Shown here: piece after piece, positions 7,448 through 15,432 of the stretch | Layout: every line of letters begins with the position of its first letter | Position numbering within the stretch: position 1 is the first letter of the stretch | Source: Streptomyces populi | GTDB lineage: Bacteria > Actinomycetota > Actinomycetes > Streptomycetales > Streptomycetaceae | Direction: 5' to 3' | Assembly (NCBI RefSeq): GCF_002911015.1 | Contig: NZ_KZ626926.1 | Coordinates: forward strand, 1-35,268 | DNA: 35,268 bases | Program-made: the position numbers and the translations under genes | Notes under the pieces: generated by a model | The model's database searches: none | What the model was told of the DNA's origin: nothing | Seen by the model: only the letters and a program-made list of their open reading frames with translations

Positions 7448-8392
7448 TCAGCGGCCCTGGTAGCGGGCGGCCAGGTCGCGGATCTCCGGGAGGCGGTCGC
7501 TGAGGGCGGCGCCCGGACAGCTGGTCATGAAGGCCGCGTCGTGGCCGGAGACGGTGGCGAGCACGGCGGCGGTGCCCGCGGCGTAGCGGCTGAGGCTGTT
7601 GCTGGAGACCAGGCGGACGGTGCCCCGGGGGTCCACGCCGACGAGCCCGAGCTTCCAGGCCACGAGACGGGCGATCGCGTCGGTCATCGCCTTCGGCACC
7701 TTCGACCCCGCCGTGAACGTGCCGATCGCGGCGATCCCGGCGGAGCGGTGGTTGAAGCCCTGGGTGTGCGCCCCGGTGACGGGCCGGTCGACCCCGCCCG
7801 CCCGGCCCTCGTAGATCGTGCCGCAGCGGTCGACGAGGAAGTTGTAGCCGATGTCGTCCCACTGCTTGGCGCCGGTCTGGCCCGCGTACACGTCGCGGAT
7901 GATGCGGGGCGTCTCGGCGCAGTCGTAGCCGTTCGGGGAGTCGGTGTGATGGATGAAGACCGCCACGACGCGGTCGTCGTAGCGGGGCGGCGGCTGCTCG
8001 CGCGCGCTCGCGGCGTCGAGCCACTTCGACCGCGGTACCACGGGCGGCCGGGCGATGGGGCGGGGGACCGTGATCCGGGCCACGGCCGGCGGCGGTGCGG
8101 CGGGGGCACGGGCCGCCGTGCGGCCCACCCCGACCGTGCCCATCACCAGCGCCAGGGCGGCGAGCAGGCCGGGCACGCATCCGAGGAGGACGAGGAGCGG
8201 TCTCGGCCATCCGACCGGCGCACGCCGGCGCACTCCGGGGAGCACGGGAGCGTCGGCCTTCCGCCCCGGGCCGGTGCGAGCCTCGTGGGCGGAAGCCGCC
8301 GGACGTCCGTGGCGCCCGTGCCGGGCGGGGTGGGACGCCAGCCCCCCGCCGCTCCGTATTCGAGGTCCCCGCAGCTTCCGGAAGACACGCAT
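7448..8392 (-). CDS. Membrane-anchored PGRP-type N-acetylmuramoyl-L-alanine amidase
   Basis: 314 aa from ATG 8392. A basic cytosolic N-terminus of about 60 residues precedes a single transmembrane helix (about 64-88). A Pro-rich extracytoplasmic linker (about 95-120) leads to an amidase_2/PGRP domain (about 121-314). The zinc-amidase residues of T7 lysozyme-like enzymes are present: His148 (IHHT), Tyr183 (IGYNFLVD), His284 (GHDAAF) and Cys292 (TSCPG). The enzyme is therefore predicted to cleave the MurNAc-L-Ala bond of peptidoglycan. A longer frame to 8533 exists, but family-like sequence starts at MRVFRK, with GGGTGG just upstream. The gene is divergent from the MarP-like protease. Confidence 0.88.
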   Translation of the reverse strand: MRVFRKLRGPRIRSGGGLASHPARHGRHGRPAASAHEARTGPGRKADAPVLPGVRRRAPVGWPRPLLVLLGCVPGLLAALALVMGTVGVGRTAARAPAAPPPAVARITVPRPIARPPVVPRSKWLDAASAREQPPPRYDDRVVAVFIHHTDSPNGYDCAETPRIIRDVYAGQTGAKQWDDIGYNFLVDRCGTIYEGRAGGVDRPVTGAHTQGFNHRSAGIAAIGTFTAGSKVPKAMTDAIARLVAWKLGLVGVDPRGTVRLVSSNSLSRYAAGTAAVLATVSGHDAAFMTSCPGAALSDRLPEIRDLAARYQGR

Positions 8393-8580
8393 GGAGCCAC
8401 CCTGACCCGGATCCGCGCGGGCCGCGATGTGGGGTGTGCCACCTGGTGGAACCATCGTGCGTGTCCGGGACGTTTTTACGGGTCCACGGGTGTATGGCCG
8501 TTTCCACGGCACCGAACGCGCGTGGCTGATCACTGGGCCCGCCCTACGCGTACTAAGGGGCCCTAGAGAAAGGCGGCTCC

Positions 8581-9765
8581 GTGGACGTGCTCGACCTCCT
8601 GCTGATGCTGGTCATCCTGGTCTACGCGGCGTCCGGGTACCGCCGCGGCCTGGTGGCCGGCTGTGTCTCGCTGGCCGGCTTCGTGGGCGGCGCCGTCATC
8701 GGCGTATGGGTGCTGCCGTGGATGATGGAGCTGGTCACGGCGGGGACACCGGCGGCGACGGTGACGGCGGTGTTCACGGTGCTGCTGCCCGCCGTGGTGG
8801 GCCACGAGCTGGCCGGACGGCTGGCGCTGAAGCTGCGCCGCGAGCTGGACCAGGGGCCGCTGCGGGTGGCCGACGGTGTCGGCGGGGCCGCGGCGAACAC
8901 GCTGGCCGTGCTGCTGGTGGCCTGGGTGGCGGCGAGCGTCCTGGGCGCGTCCTCCTCGACGGTGGTGACGCAGTCGATCCGCAACTCGGCGCTGCTGGGC
9001 GCCGTGCAGAACTCGATGCCGGAGACCACGCCGGCCTGGTTCTCGCGCGCGACCTCCGCCCTCACGGAGGCGGGCTTCCCGCAGGTCTTCAACCCGTTCG
9101 AGAACGAACCGACGGCGGGTGTCGCGAAGCCCTCCGGGGACAGCGTGACACCGGCCGCGACGAACGCCGCCAAGCTGAGCACCGTGAAGGTCGAGGGCAG
9201 CTCGGGCAACCAGGGCCGGGAGGGCAGCGGCTTCGTCTACGCGCCCCACCGCGTGATGACCAACGCGCACGTGGTGGCGGGCATCGACCGGCCGACCGTG
9301 CGGGTGGGCGGGGTCGGCCGCCCCTACCAGGCGCGGGTGGTCCTCTTCGATCCGCAGAGGGACGTCGCCGTCCTGTACGTGCCGGCCCTGCGCGCGCCCG
9401 TCCTCCACTTCGACGGGGTCGCCTCGCGCGGCGACTCCGCGGTGGTCGCGGGCTACCCCCAGGACGGCGGCCTCGACCTCCAGGCGGCCACCGTCGCGAG
9501 CCGCATCAACGCGACGGGCCAGAACATCTACAACACCGGCACGGTCACCCGCGAGGTCTACTCGATCCGCTCGACCGTCCGTCCCGGCAACTCCGGCGGT
9601 CCGCTCCTCACCACCGACGGCGAGGTGTACGGCGTGGTCTTCGCCCGTTCGACCTCGGACGACGAGACGGGTTACGTCCTGACCGCGCACGAGGTCGCGG
9701 GCGACGCCCGGAAGGCGGCGCACGCCACGGCCCGCGTGGACACGGGCGACCTCGTCACGTCCTGA
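8581..9765 (+). CDS. MarP-like membrane serine protease (CvpA + trypsin-like domains)
   Basis: 394 aa. Four hydrophobic segments form a CvpA/colicin-V-production-like membrane domain (about 1-125). A linker and a periplasmic chymotrypsin-fold protease (about 195-375) follow. The catalytic triad is His230 (TNAHVV), Asp261 (DVAVLYV) and Ser338 (RPGNSGGPL). This is the architecture of M. tuberculosis MarP (Rv3671c), needed for acid and oxidative-stress survival. The M. tuberculosis protease uses an activating disulfide, but this protease domain has no cysteine at all. GTG 8581 is preceded by AAAGGCGG. The gene is divergent from the PGRP amidase, and the 188-base gap must hold both promoters. Confidence 0.9.
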   Translation: MDVLDLLLMLVILVYAASGYRRGLVAGCVSLAGFVGGAVIGVWVLPWMMELVTAGTPAATVTAVFTVLLPAVVGHELAGRLALKLRRELDQGPLRVADGVGGAAANTLAVLLVAWVAASVLGASSSTVVTQSIRNSALLGAVQNSMPETTPAWFSRATSALTEAGFPQVFNPFENEPTAGVAKPSGDSVTPAATNAAKLSTVKVEGSSGNQGREGSGFVYAPHRVMTNAHVVAGIDRPTVRVGGVGRPYQARVVLFDPQRDVAVLYVPALRAPVLHFDGVASRGDSAVVAGYPQDGGLDLQAATVASRINATGQNIYNTGTVTREVYSIRSTVRPGNSGGPLLTTDGEVYGVVFARSTSDDETGYVLTAHEVAGDARKAAHATARVDTGDLVTS

Positions 9766-9904
9766 CCCGGGCGGCCACGGACGGCCCGCGCCCGTCGTCC
9801 GCCGACGGCGAGGAGTCAACGGACGGCCGGTGCCGCGGGCTCCCCGGGTGCCGCGACGGGACGGACGCCGCCCGCCGTGGCACCGCAACCGCAACCGGAA
9901 CCGG

Positions 9905-10396
9905 TCAGAGCGGGCGCCCCATCAGGACGTCGTCCACGTAGACGCCGTCCAGCAGGAACTCACCGGGCAGGACTCCCTCGACGACGAACCCCTCGGACTC
10001 GTACAGCGTCCGCGCCGGGGTGTTGTGGCCGAGGACGCGCAGTGTGATGCGCCGGGCGCCCTGGCGGCGGCCCTCCTCGCACACCGCCCGCAGCAGCGCG
10101 CGGCCCACCCCGGCGCCCCGGGCCTCCTCGGCGACGGTCAGTCCGAGGATCTGGCGGACGTGCGCGTTGCAGGCCAGCGAGGTCGGGAAGCCCAGCCGGA
10201 TGTATCCCACCAGGCGGCCGTCGAGCTCGGCGACGAGATGGTCCCGGGGGCCGAACCGCTCGCTGTAGAAGGGTTCGTACGGCGGTCTGGGGCGCGGCAT
10301 GACCGCGTGCAGCGTGGACCAGGTGTCCCGGTCGAGCCGGCCGAGCCCGTCCTCGTCGTCCAGGGTGGCGGTGCGTATCCGCGGAGCAGCTGACAT
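9905..10396 (-). CDS. GNAT-family N-acetyltransferase
   Basis: 163 aa. The acetyl-CoA pyrophosphate-binding loop is clear (VAEEARGAGVGRALLRAV, about residues 88-105), followed by the typical C-terminal HNTPARTLYESEGF and a final beta strand. The substrate is unknown; the closest general resemblance is to small-molecule or protein N-terminal acetyltransferases. The start is placed at ATG 10396 because TACAGT on the minus strand (10404-10409) sits exactly seven bases upstream and no Shine-Dalgarno is present. A leaderless mRNA is therefore likely. The gene is divergent from the TIGR01777 epimerase. Confidence 0.88.
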   Translation of the reverse strand: MSAAPRIRTATLDDEDGLGRLDRDTWSTLHAVMPRPRPPYEPFYSERFGPRDHLVAELDGRLVGYIRLGFPTSLACNAHVRQILGLTVAEEARGAGVGRALLRAVCEEGRRQGARRITLRVLGHNTPARTLYESEGFVVEGVLPGEFLLDGVYVDDVLMGRPL

Positions 10397-10403
10397 ACCG
10401 GTC

Positions 10404-10461
10404 ACTGTACGGCCGCCGCGCTGCGGTCCTTCCGTGAAGTCCGCGGCCGCGCGGGCAGGAT
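10404..10461. promoter_or_regulatory. Divergent leaderless -10 elements
   Basis: On the minus strand TACAGT (10404-10409) ends seven bases before ATG 10396. On the plus strand CAGGAT (10456-10461) ends six bases before ATG 10468. Neither gene has a good Shine-Dalgarno, so both are probably transcribed from their initiation codons. No clear -35 boxes are visible. Confidence 0.45.
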
Positions 10462-10467
10462 GGTCCC

Positions 10468-11385
10468 ATGAGCGACTCACCGCTGCCCCCGGGTTCCCGC
10501 ATCGTGATCGCCGGCGCGTCCGGCCTGATCGGCTCCGCGCTGGCGCGCTCCCTGAGCGCCGAGGGCCACGAGGTGGTCCGGCTCGTGCGCCGTGAGCCGC
10601 GCTCGCCGCACGAGGTCCGATGGGATCCGCAGCGGCAGCGGATCGACGCGGTGGGGCTCATCGGCTGTGCCGCGGTGGTCAACCTGGCGGGGGCCCCGGT
10701 CGCGGGACGGCCCTGGACCCGCGCGTACAAGCGGATGATCCGGGACAGCCGGGTGCTGGGGACGGCGACGCTCGCGGAGGCGGTGGCGTCGCTGGACGAA
10801 CCTCCGCGGGTCTTCGTCAACGGGAGCGCGATCGGGTTCTACGGCGACACGGACGACCGCGCGGTGGACGAGTCGGCACCTCCCGGGGCCGGGTTCCTGC
10901 CGTCCGTCTGTGTGGAGTGGGAGGAGGCGGCCGCTCCCGCGCAGGAGGCCGGGGTGCGCACGGTGTTCCCCAGGACCGGGCTCGTGGTGGCCCGCGAGGG
11001 CGGGGCCTGGGCCAGGCTGATCCCGCTGTTCCGGGCGGGGCTCGGGGGGCGGATGGGGAACGGACGCCAGTACTGGAGCTACATCGCGCTGCACGACGAG
11101 GTGGCCGCGATCCGGCACGTCCTCGACACGGAGTCCCTGTCCGGCCCGGTGAACCTGACCGCGCCCGACCCGCTCACCAACGGCGAGATCACCGACGCCA
11201 TGGGCCGCGTCCTGCACCGCCCGACCCTGCTCACCGCCCCCGCCCCGCTCCTGCGCCTGGCCCTCGGCGACATGGCCGAGGACGTCCTGGGCAGCCAGCG
11301 CGTCCTGCCCACCCGTCTCCTGGAATCGGGCTTCGCCTTCGCGTTCCCCTCGATCGAGGGAGCGCTGCGGGCGGCGCTGGGCTGA
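10468..11385 (+). CDS. TIGR01777 family epimerase (SDR39U1-like)
   Basis: 305 aa. The N-terminal Rossmann nucleotide-binding motif GASGLIG (16-22) is followed by family hallmarks: VVNLAGAPVAGRPWT, then FVNGSAIGFYGD, and the C-terminal DUF1731-like segment (PAPLLRLALGDMAEDVLGSQRVLPTRLLESGF). It is a predicted NAD(P)-dependent atypical short-chain dehydrogenase related to the YfcH/cell-division inhibitor SulA annotation, and its real substrate is unknown. The ATG is probably leaderless (CAGGAT six bases upstream). A stem-loop follows the gene. Confidence 0.92.
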   Translation: MSDSPLPPGSRIVIAGASGLIGSALARSLSAEGHEVVRLVRREPRSPHEVRWDPQRQRIDAVGLIGCAAVVNLAGAPVAGRPWTRAYKRMIRDSRVLGTATLAEAVASLDEPPRVFVNGSAIGFYGDTDDRAVDESAPPGAGFLPSVCVEWEEAAAPAQEAGVRTVFPRTGLVVAREGGAWARLIPLFRAGLGGRMGNGRQYWSYIALHDEVAAIRHVLDTESLSGPVNLTAPDPLTNGEITDAMGRVLHRPTLLTAPAPLLRLALGDMAEDVLGSQRVLPTRLLESGFAFAFPSIEGALRAALG

Positions 11386-11422
11386 GGGACGTCTCCCGGA
11401 GGGCGAGGGCCCCCGGGGCACG

Positions 11423-11466
11423 TGTGCCCGGCCGACGGGTCCGACCGTCCCCGCCGGCCGGGCACA
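11423..11466 (+). terminator. Stem-loop after the TIGR01777 gene
   Basis: TGTGCCCGGCCG (11423-11434) pairs perfectly with CGGCCGGGCACA (11455-11466) around a 20-base loop, 37 bases after the stop. It is a likely terminator. Confidence 0.6.
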
Positions 11467-11611
11467 TGCACCCCCCATGCCCCCGTGCACGGCCGTCGCG
11501 CCACTTCCACCCCGTGGCCGGACCTCGCACCCTCGATCCGAACTCGGGCATCCCAGAAGCGTGTTGGGGGCATGACGTCCCCACCGGCCGCGCAACCTCG
11601 AGGAGGGGCAC

Positions 11612-13003
11612 GTGCTAGAGCCCGCACGCCACACCGCGCACACGGCACAGATCGCGCAGGACGTCGACGTCGTCGTCGTGGGAGCCGGTGTCGCCGGCCT
11701 CGCGGCCGCACGACATCTGACCGGGGCGGGTCTGACGACCGCCGTCCTGGAGGCCGCCCCCCACGTGGGCGGCCGCATGTCCACGGAGAAGGTCGACGGC
11801 TTCCGGCTGGACCGGCTCGGCCGGCTCCTGTCCACCTCGTACCCGGAACTGCGCCACACCCCGGGCCTGGACGCCCTCGTCCTGTGCCCGTTCTCGCCGG
11901 GCGTGCTGCTGCACAGCGACGGCCACCGCCACCACACGGGCACGCCCGGCACTCCCCGGAGCGCGAGGGGCGCACTCACTACGGCGCGCGCCCTCGCGAG
12001 CGCCCCCCGGCTTCCGCTGTCCCGGCCCACGCGCGGAACCGCCCGCCCCGGACCGCTCGGCGGCCCCCTCGACCAGTCGCGTCTCAGCGCGGCCCTCGCG
12101 CGCCTGGCCTCCACCCCGCCGGAGCGCCTGCTCACCCGCCCGGACCTCACCGCGGCGAAGGCGCTGACCACCCGGGGGCTCCCGGCCCGTACGGCCGACG
12201 CCTTTCTGCGCCCCCTTCTCGCGGCCCTGCTCTGCGACCCGGAGCTGGGGACGTCGAGCCGCTGCGCCGACCTCGCGCTGCACTCCTTCGCGACGGGACG
12301 GCTCTGTCTGCCCGAAGGCGGCGCGGACGCGCTCCCCGAACTGCTCGCGGCCGCCCTTCCGCCCGGCACCGTGCACACGGGCGTCGAGGTCACCGCCGTC
12401 TCCACGACCCGTGTCACGACCAAGGACCACGGCGAACTCCGCTGCCGGGCCATCCTGCTGGCGACCGGGGCCCGCGCCGCCGCCCAGTTCCTGCCCGGGC
12501 TGCACGTCCCCGCCTTCCACCCGGTGACCGTCCTTCACCACACCACGGACGAACCGCCGCTCACCGAACCGGCGCTGCTCCTGGACGCCGACCGGAGCGG
12601 CCCGGTGGCGCACACCGCGGTCGTCAGCCAGGTCGACCCGGCCCGGGCGCCCGCGGGCCGCGCCCTGATCTCCTCGACCGTCCTCGGCACACCGCCCGCC
12701 GCGGCCCACCTGGACGTGGCGGTCCGCGCCCAACTGGCCCGTCTCTACGGCACGTCGACGTCCCGCTGGGAACTGCTGGCGGTCCATCACGAGCCCGAGG
12801 CGGTCCCGGCGATGCCGCCGCCGCACGACCTGCGCCGCCCCGTGCGGCTGCTCGCGGGCCTGTACGTGTGCGGTGACCACCGGGACACCAGCACGGTGCA
12901 GGGCGCGCTGCACTCGGCCCGGCGGGCCGCCCACGCCCTCCTGACGGACCTGGACGTCCGCCCGGCCGCCCCGTCGGCCGAGCCCCTGGAGTCCGCCGCC
13001 TGA
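11612..13003 (+). CDS. FAD-dependent oxidoreductase (amine oxidase/protoporphyrinogen oxidase-like)
   Basis: 463 aa. The N-terminal dinucleotide-binding fold is complete: VDVVVVGAGVAGLAAARHL with GAGVAG at 24-29, an acidic strand end (VLEA) and the flavin motif HVGGRMSTE. A second FAD-contact region lies near the C-terminus (LYVCGDHRDTSTVQGALHSARRAAHALL). This is the layout of flavin monoamine oxidases, phytoene desaturases and protoporphyrinogen oxidases, and the substrate cannot be told. GTG 11612 has a strong Shine-Dalgarno (GAGGAGGGG). It appears monocistronic, with a stem-loop before it and two hairpins in the spacer after it. Confidence 0.88.
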   Translation: MLEPARHTAHTAQIAQDVDVVVVGAGVAGLAAARHLTGAGLTTAVLEAAPHVGGRMSTEKVDGFRLDRLGRLLSTSYPELRHTPGLDALVLCPFSPGVLLHSDGHRHHTGTPGTPRSARGALTTARALASAPRLPLSRPTRGTARPGPLGGPLDQSRLSAALARLASTPPERLLTRPDLTAAKALTTRGLPARTADAFLRPLLAALLCDPELGTSSRCADLALHSFATGRLCLPEGGADALPELLAAALPPGTVHTGVEVTAVSTTRVTTKDHGELRCRAILLATGARAAAQFLPGLHVPAFHPVTVLHHTTDEPPLTEPALLLDADRSGPVAHTAVVSQVDPARAPAGRALISSTVLGTPPAAAHLDVAVRAQLARLYGTSTSRWELLAVHHEPEAVPAMPPPHDLRRPVRLLAGLYVCGDHRDTSTVQGALHSARRAAHALLTDLDVRPAAPSAEPLESAA

Positions 13004-13454
13004 CCCCGCCCCTCCCCCACGACTCCGGCCCGGGACCCGTGGCTCCGGCGTCAGGTCCCGCAGCTCCGGCACGGGGCTCCGGAACTCCGGGACCGGCGCA
13101 CGGGACCCGCGGGCCCACCGGGCCCGCGGGCTCCGGTCCTCCGGACGGGCGAACCCGGGCCTCGGGCGCGGAAACCCGGACCGCGGTCCGGTGAACCCCG
13201 GACCGCGGAGGCGCGGACCCGCTCCCGGCGGGCGGGCCCTGACCTCCGGAGAGAGGGCCCGCTCCCGGCGGGCAGACCCCGGCTCCGGCGGCCGGTCCCG
13301 GCCCGGAAGGCGGACCCGCGTCTCCGGGCGCCGGACACCCGCTCCGGCGGGCGGGCCCCACTCCCGCCCGCCGGACCCGGGCCTTCGACGGACGGACCCC
13401 GCCCCGGAAGGGCGACGCCCCCGGCGGACGGCCCCGGCTCCGGCGGGCCGGTTC

Positions 13455-13491
13455 GTGCGCACCGGAAGCGGATTCCCGCCCCGGTGCGCAC
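13455..13491. terminator. Stem-loop 1 between convergent genes
   Basis: GTGCGCACCGG (13455-13465) pairs perfectly with CCGGTGCGCAC (13481-13491), with a 15-base loop. It is 137 bases beyond the minus-strand gene's stop and could act in either direction. Confidence 0.6.
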
Positions 13492-13500
13492 ACAGGGCTT

Positions 13501-13533
13501 CCCGGTCTCCGGCACCCCAGGCCGGAGACCGGG
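13501..13533. terminator. Stem-loop 2 between convergent genes
   Basis: CCCGGTCTCCGGC (13501-13513) pairs perfectly with GCCGGAGACCGGG (13521-13533) around a seven-base loop. It is probably a bidirectional terminator for the convergent pair. Confidence 0.7.
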
Positions 13534-13627
13534 GACGGTCCGGCGGACCGTGCCGAGGACGCGGGGCCCGGCACACCCGTCCGCGCCCGCACGGCGGCAC
13601 CGCGGACCCCGCCGGACAGGCCCTCGC

Positions 13628-15100
13628 TCAGCTCAGCGCGGCCACCTTGTCCCGGTAGCCGCGCACGGGGGCGGCGTCCTTGTACGGTTCGAGCCGCTTC
13701 TCGAAGTCCCGCACGTACTCGACGGCCCGCGCCGACCGCATCTCCGCCGCCTGTCCCGCGGCCTCCGCACCGAGCAGACAGGCCTGGTCGAGCTCCCCGA
13801 GCCCGAGCCGCGCCGAGGCCAGCACCACCCGGCAGAACAGCCGGCTGCGCGCGTAACCGGGCGCCCGCAGCTGGAGCGAACGTTCGGCGTGCTGGGCCGC
13901 CGCCCGGAACTGCTGGAGGTCCCGGTGGCAGTGCCCGAACTCGTCGGCGAGCTGGGCCTCGTCGAAGTACCGGGCCCAGTGCGGGACCTCGTCGCCGGCC
14001 CGGGACGCCTCCAGCGCGCGTTCGGCCCGGACCAGGGAGGCCGTGCAGGCCCGCACCTCGCCGAGCACCCCGTGGCCGCGCGCCTCGACCGCGTGCAGCA
14101 GCGCCTGCACGACCTGCGGGCCCCCCGAGCCGAGGCCCTGCTGCGCCACCCGCGCGAGCTGCACGGCCTCGCGCCCGTGCCCGAGGTAGACGGCCTGGCG
14201 GCTCATCGTGATGAGCACGTAGGAGCCGTACACCCGGTCACCGGCGGCCTGCGCCAGGCGCAGCGCCTGGACGAAGTACCGCTGCGCGAGTCCGTGCGCG
14301 CCGATGTCGTACGACGTCCAGCCGGCGAGCCGGGTGAGGTCGGCGGCGGCGGCGAACAGGTGCCGGCCGGTCTGCTCCCCGTAGGAGCCGCGCAGCATCG
14401 GCTCGGCCTCGTGCTCCAGGTAGCGGACCAGTGCCTGGCGGGCGTGGCCGCCGCCGTAGGCGTGGTCGAGGGCGCGGAAGAGTTCGCCGACCGAGCGGAG
14501 CGCGGCGATGTCCCCGCCGCTGACCCGCTGGCCCGGGCCCCGCTCGGTCCGGCCGCGGCGGGACGCGGGTCCCCCCTGCTCGGGCGGCGCCGTGAGCTTG
14601 GGCACGGCCGGGCGGCCCTGGGCGGGGATGCGGGCCGGCTGGTCGCCGCGGGCGACCCGGTCGTCGGCCCGGCCGATCAGCCAGTCCCGGCTGGGCACGA
14701 CGAGCCCGGCCGGGGTGAAGGCGATCTTGCGGAGTTCGGCGTGGCTCCCGGAGTCCTTGCGCCACAGGCCGCTGACGATGTCCACGGCCTCCTCGGGGGT
14801 CGCGGCGAACTCCAGCCCCGCGTACACGGGCGCGCAGGCGTCGAGCCCGAGGTCCTGCGCGCTCAGACGCCGGCCGAGGCGGCGCGTGAACACCTCGGCG
14901 ATGAGCGCGGGGGTGGTCCCGCGGGGCTGCTGGCCCCGCAGCCAGCGGGTCACCGATGTCTTGTCGTATCTCAGGTCCAGTCCGTGTTCCAGTCCGAGCT
15001 GGTCGACCCGGCGGGCGAGACCTGCGTTGGAGAACCCCGCTTCTGCGATGAGCGCGGCGAGCTGTCGATTGGGCGTGCGCTGCGCGGGTCGTTCCGTCAT
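13628..15100 (-). CDS. NsdA-like large regulator (HTH plus TPR-like repeats)
   Basis: 490 aa. The N-terminus (about 10-90) holds a helix-turn-helix-like segment: LIAEAGFSNAGLARRVDQL, then TSVTRWLRGQQPRG. A conserved middle block follows (VYAGLEFAATPEEAVDIVSGLWRKD), then a Pro/Arg-rich linker (about 165-205). A long helical array of TPR-like repeats reaches the C-terminus (210-490). This layout resembles the Streptomyces NsdA/NsdB family, some members of which repress development and antibiotic production; membership of the exact subgroup is not certain. The ATG is 12 bases from GGCAGGAG, a rather long spacing. It is divergent from lipB across a 332-base spacer. Confidence 0.8.
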   Translation of the reverse strand: MTERPAQRTPNRQLAALIAEAGFSNAGLARRVDQLGLEHGLDLRYDKTSVTRWLRGQQPRGTTPALIAEVFTRRLGRRLSAQDLGLDACAPVYAGLEFAATPEEAVDIVSGLWRKDSGSHAELRKIAFTPAGLVVPSRDWLIGRADDRVARGDQPARIPAQGRPAVPKLTAPPEQGGPASRRGRTERGPGQRVSGGDIAALRSVGELFRALDHAYGGGHARQALVRYLEHEAEPMLRGSYGEQTGRHLFAAAADLTRLAGWTSYDIGAHGLAQRYFVQALRLAQAAGDRVYGSYVLITMSRQAVYLGHGREAVQLARVAQQGLGSGGPQVVQALLHAVEARGHGVLGEVRACTASLVRAERALEASRAGDEVPHWARYFDEAQLADEFGHCHRDLQQFRAAAQHAERSLQLRAPGYARSRLFCRVVLASARLGLGELDQACLLGAEAAGQAAEMRSARAVEYVRDFEKRLEPYKDAAPVRGYRDKVAALS

Positions 15101-15432
15101 CTGCGGTGCGGTCTCCTGCCTTCGGGTCCCCAGGGGCGTCTCGGGGCGGCGTGAGAGCGTGCTTGCGCCTCCCCGAGACCCCCCTGTGCCCGGATTGCCT
15201 GTGAGCAGCCCTTATGGCCTCGTGAACGGCGCGAATGTAGCGGAGCGTGAGCACGTCATCGCACACATCGACACTCATTCATCCGATCGTGTGAGTATTG
15301 GCCGTCGAGCTGACGCGGTTCGGGCGGACGTACAGTGGCGTGGGCGCGCCACGGACCTGACGAAAGGTTCCTTCGCGTGCCCCGCACGGGGACCACCACG
15401 TGCCCGAGGAAGCTTCTAGGGAGGCGCTTGCC
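15101..15432. promoter_or_regulatory. Divergent NsdA-like/lipB promoter region
   Basis: A 332-base spacer with no supported gene. It must contain the promoters of both flanking genes. On the lipB side TACAGT (15331-15336) is a good -10 candidate, but no clear -35 box is at the right distance. The central part (15230-15305) is noticeably more AT-rich than the surroundings. Confidence 0.4.

Larger units (their letters stand above)
13004..13627. repeat. 624-base GC-rich repeat-like intergenic spacer
   Basis: No supported gene lies between the convergent oxidoreductase and NsdA-like genes. From about 13020 to 13450 the sequence is a low-complexity patchwork of short motifs (GGACCCG, CTCCGGCGGGC, GGCGGGCGG) repeated with changing spacing. 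The short open frames translate to Arg/Pro/Gly-rich strings and lack ribosome sites. Two strong hairpins lie at 13455-13491 and 13501-13533. Confidence 0.6.

Noticed and set aside
6305..8566. 753-aa plus-strand open frame over DUF4240 and the amidase
   Set aside because: Out of frame with DUF4240 and antisense to a PGRP domain with intact zinc ligands; Arg/Gly-rich composition.
10477..13600. Long minus-strand open frames opposite the TIGR01777 and FAD oxidoreductase genes
   Set aside because: Arg/Gly/Pro-rich shadow translations with no recognisable motif; both plus-strand genes have clear Rossmann motifs and proper starts.
13191..13658. 155-aa frame in the spacer before the NsdA-like gene
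   Set aside because: Consists of Arg/Pro/Gly repeats from GC-rich low-complexity DNA and overlaps two hairpins; no ribosome site.
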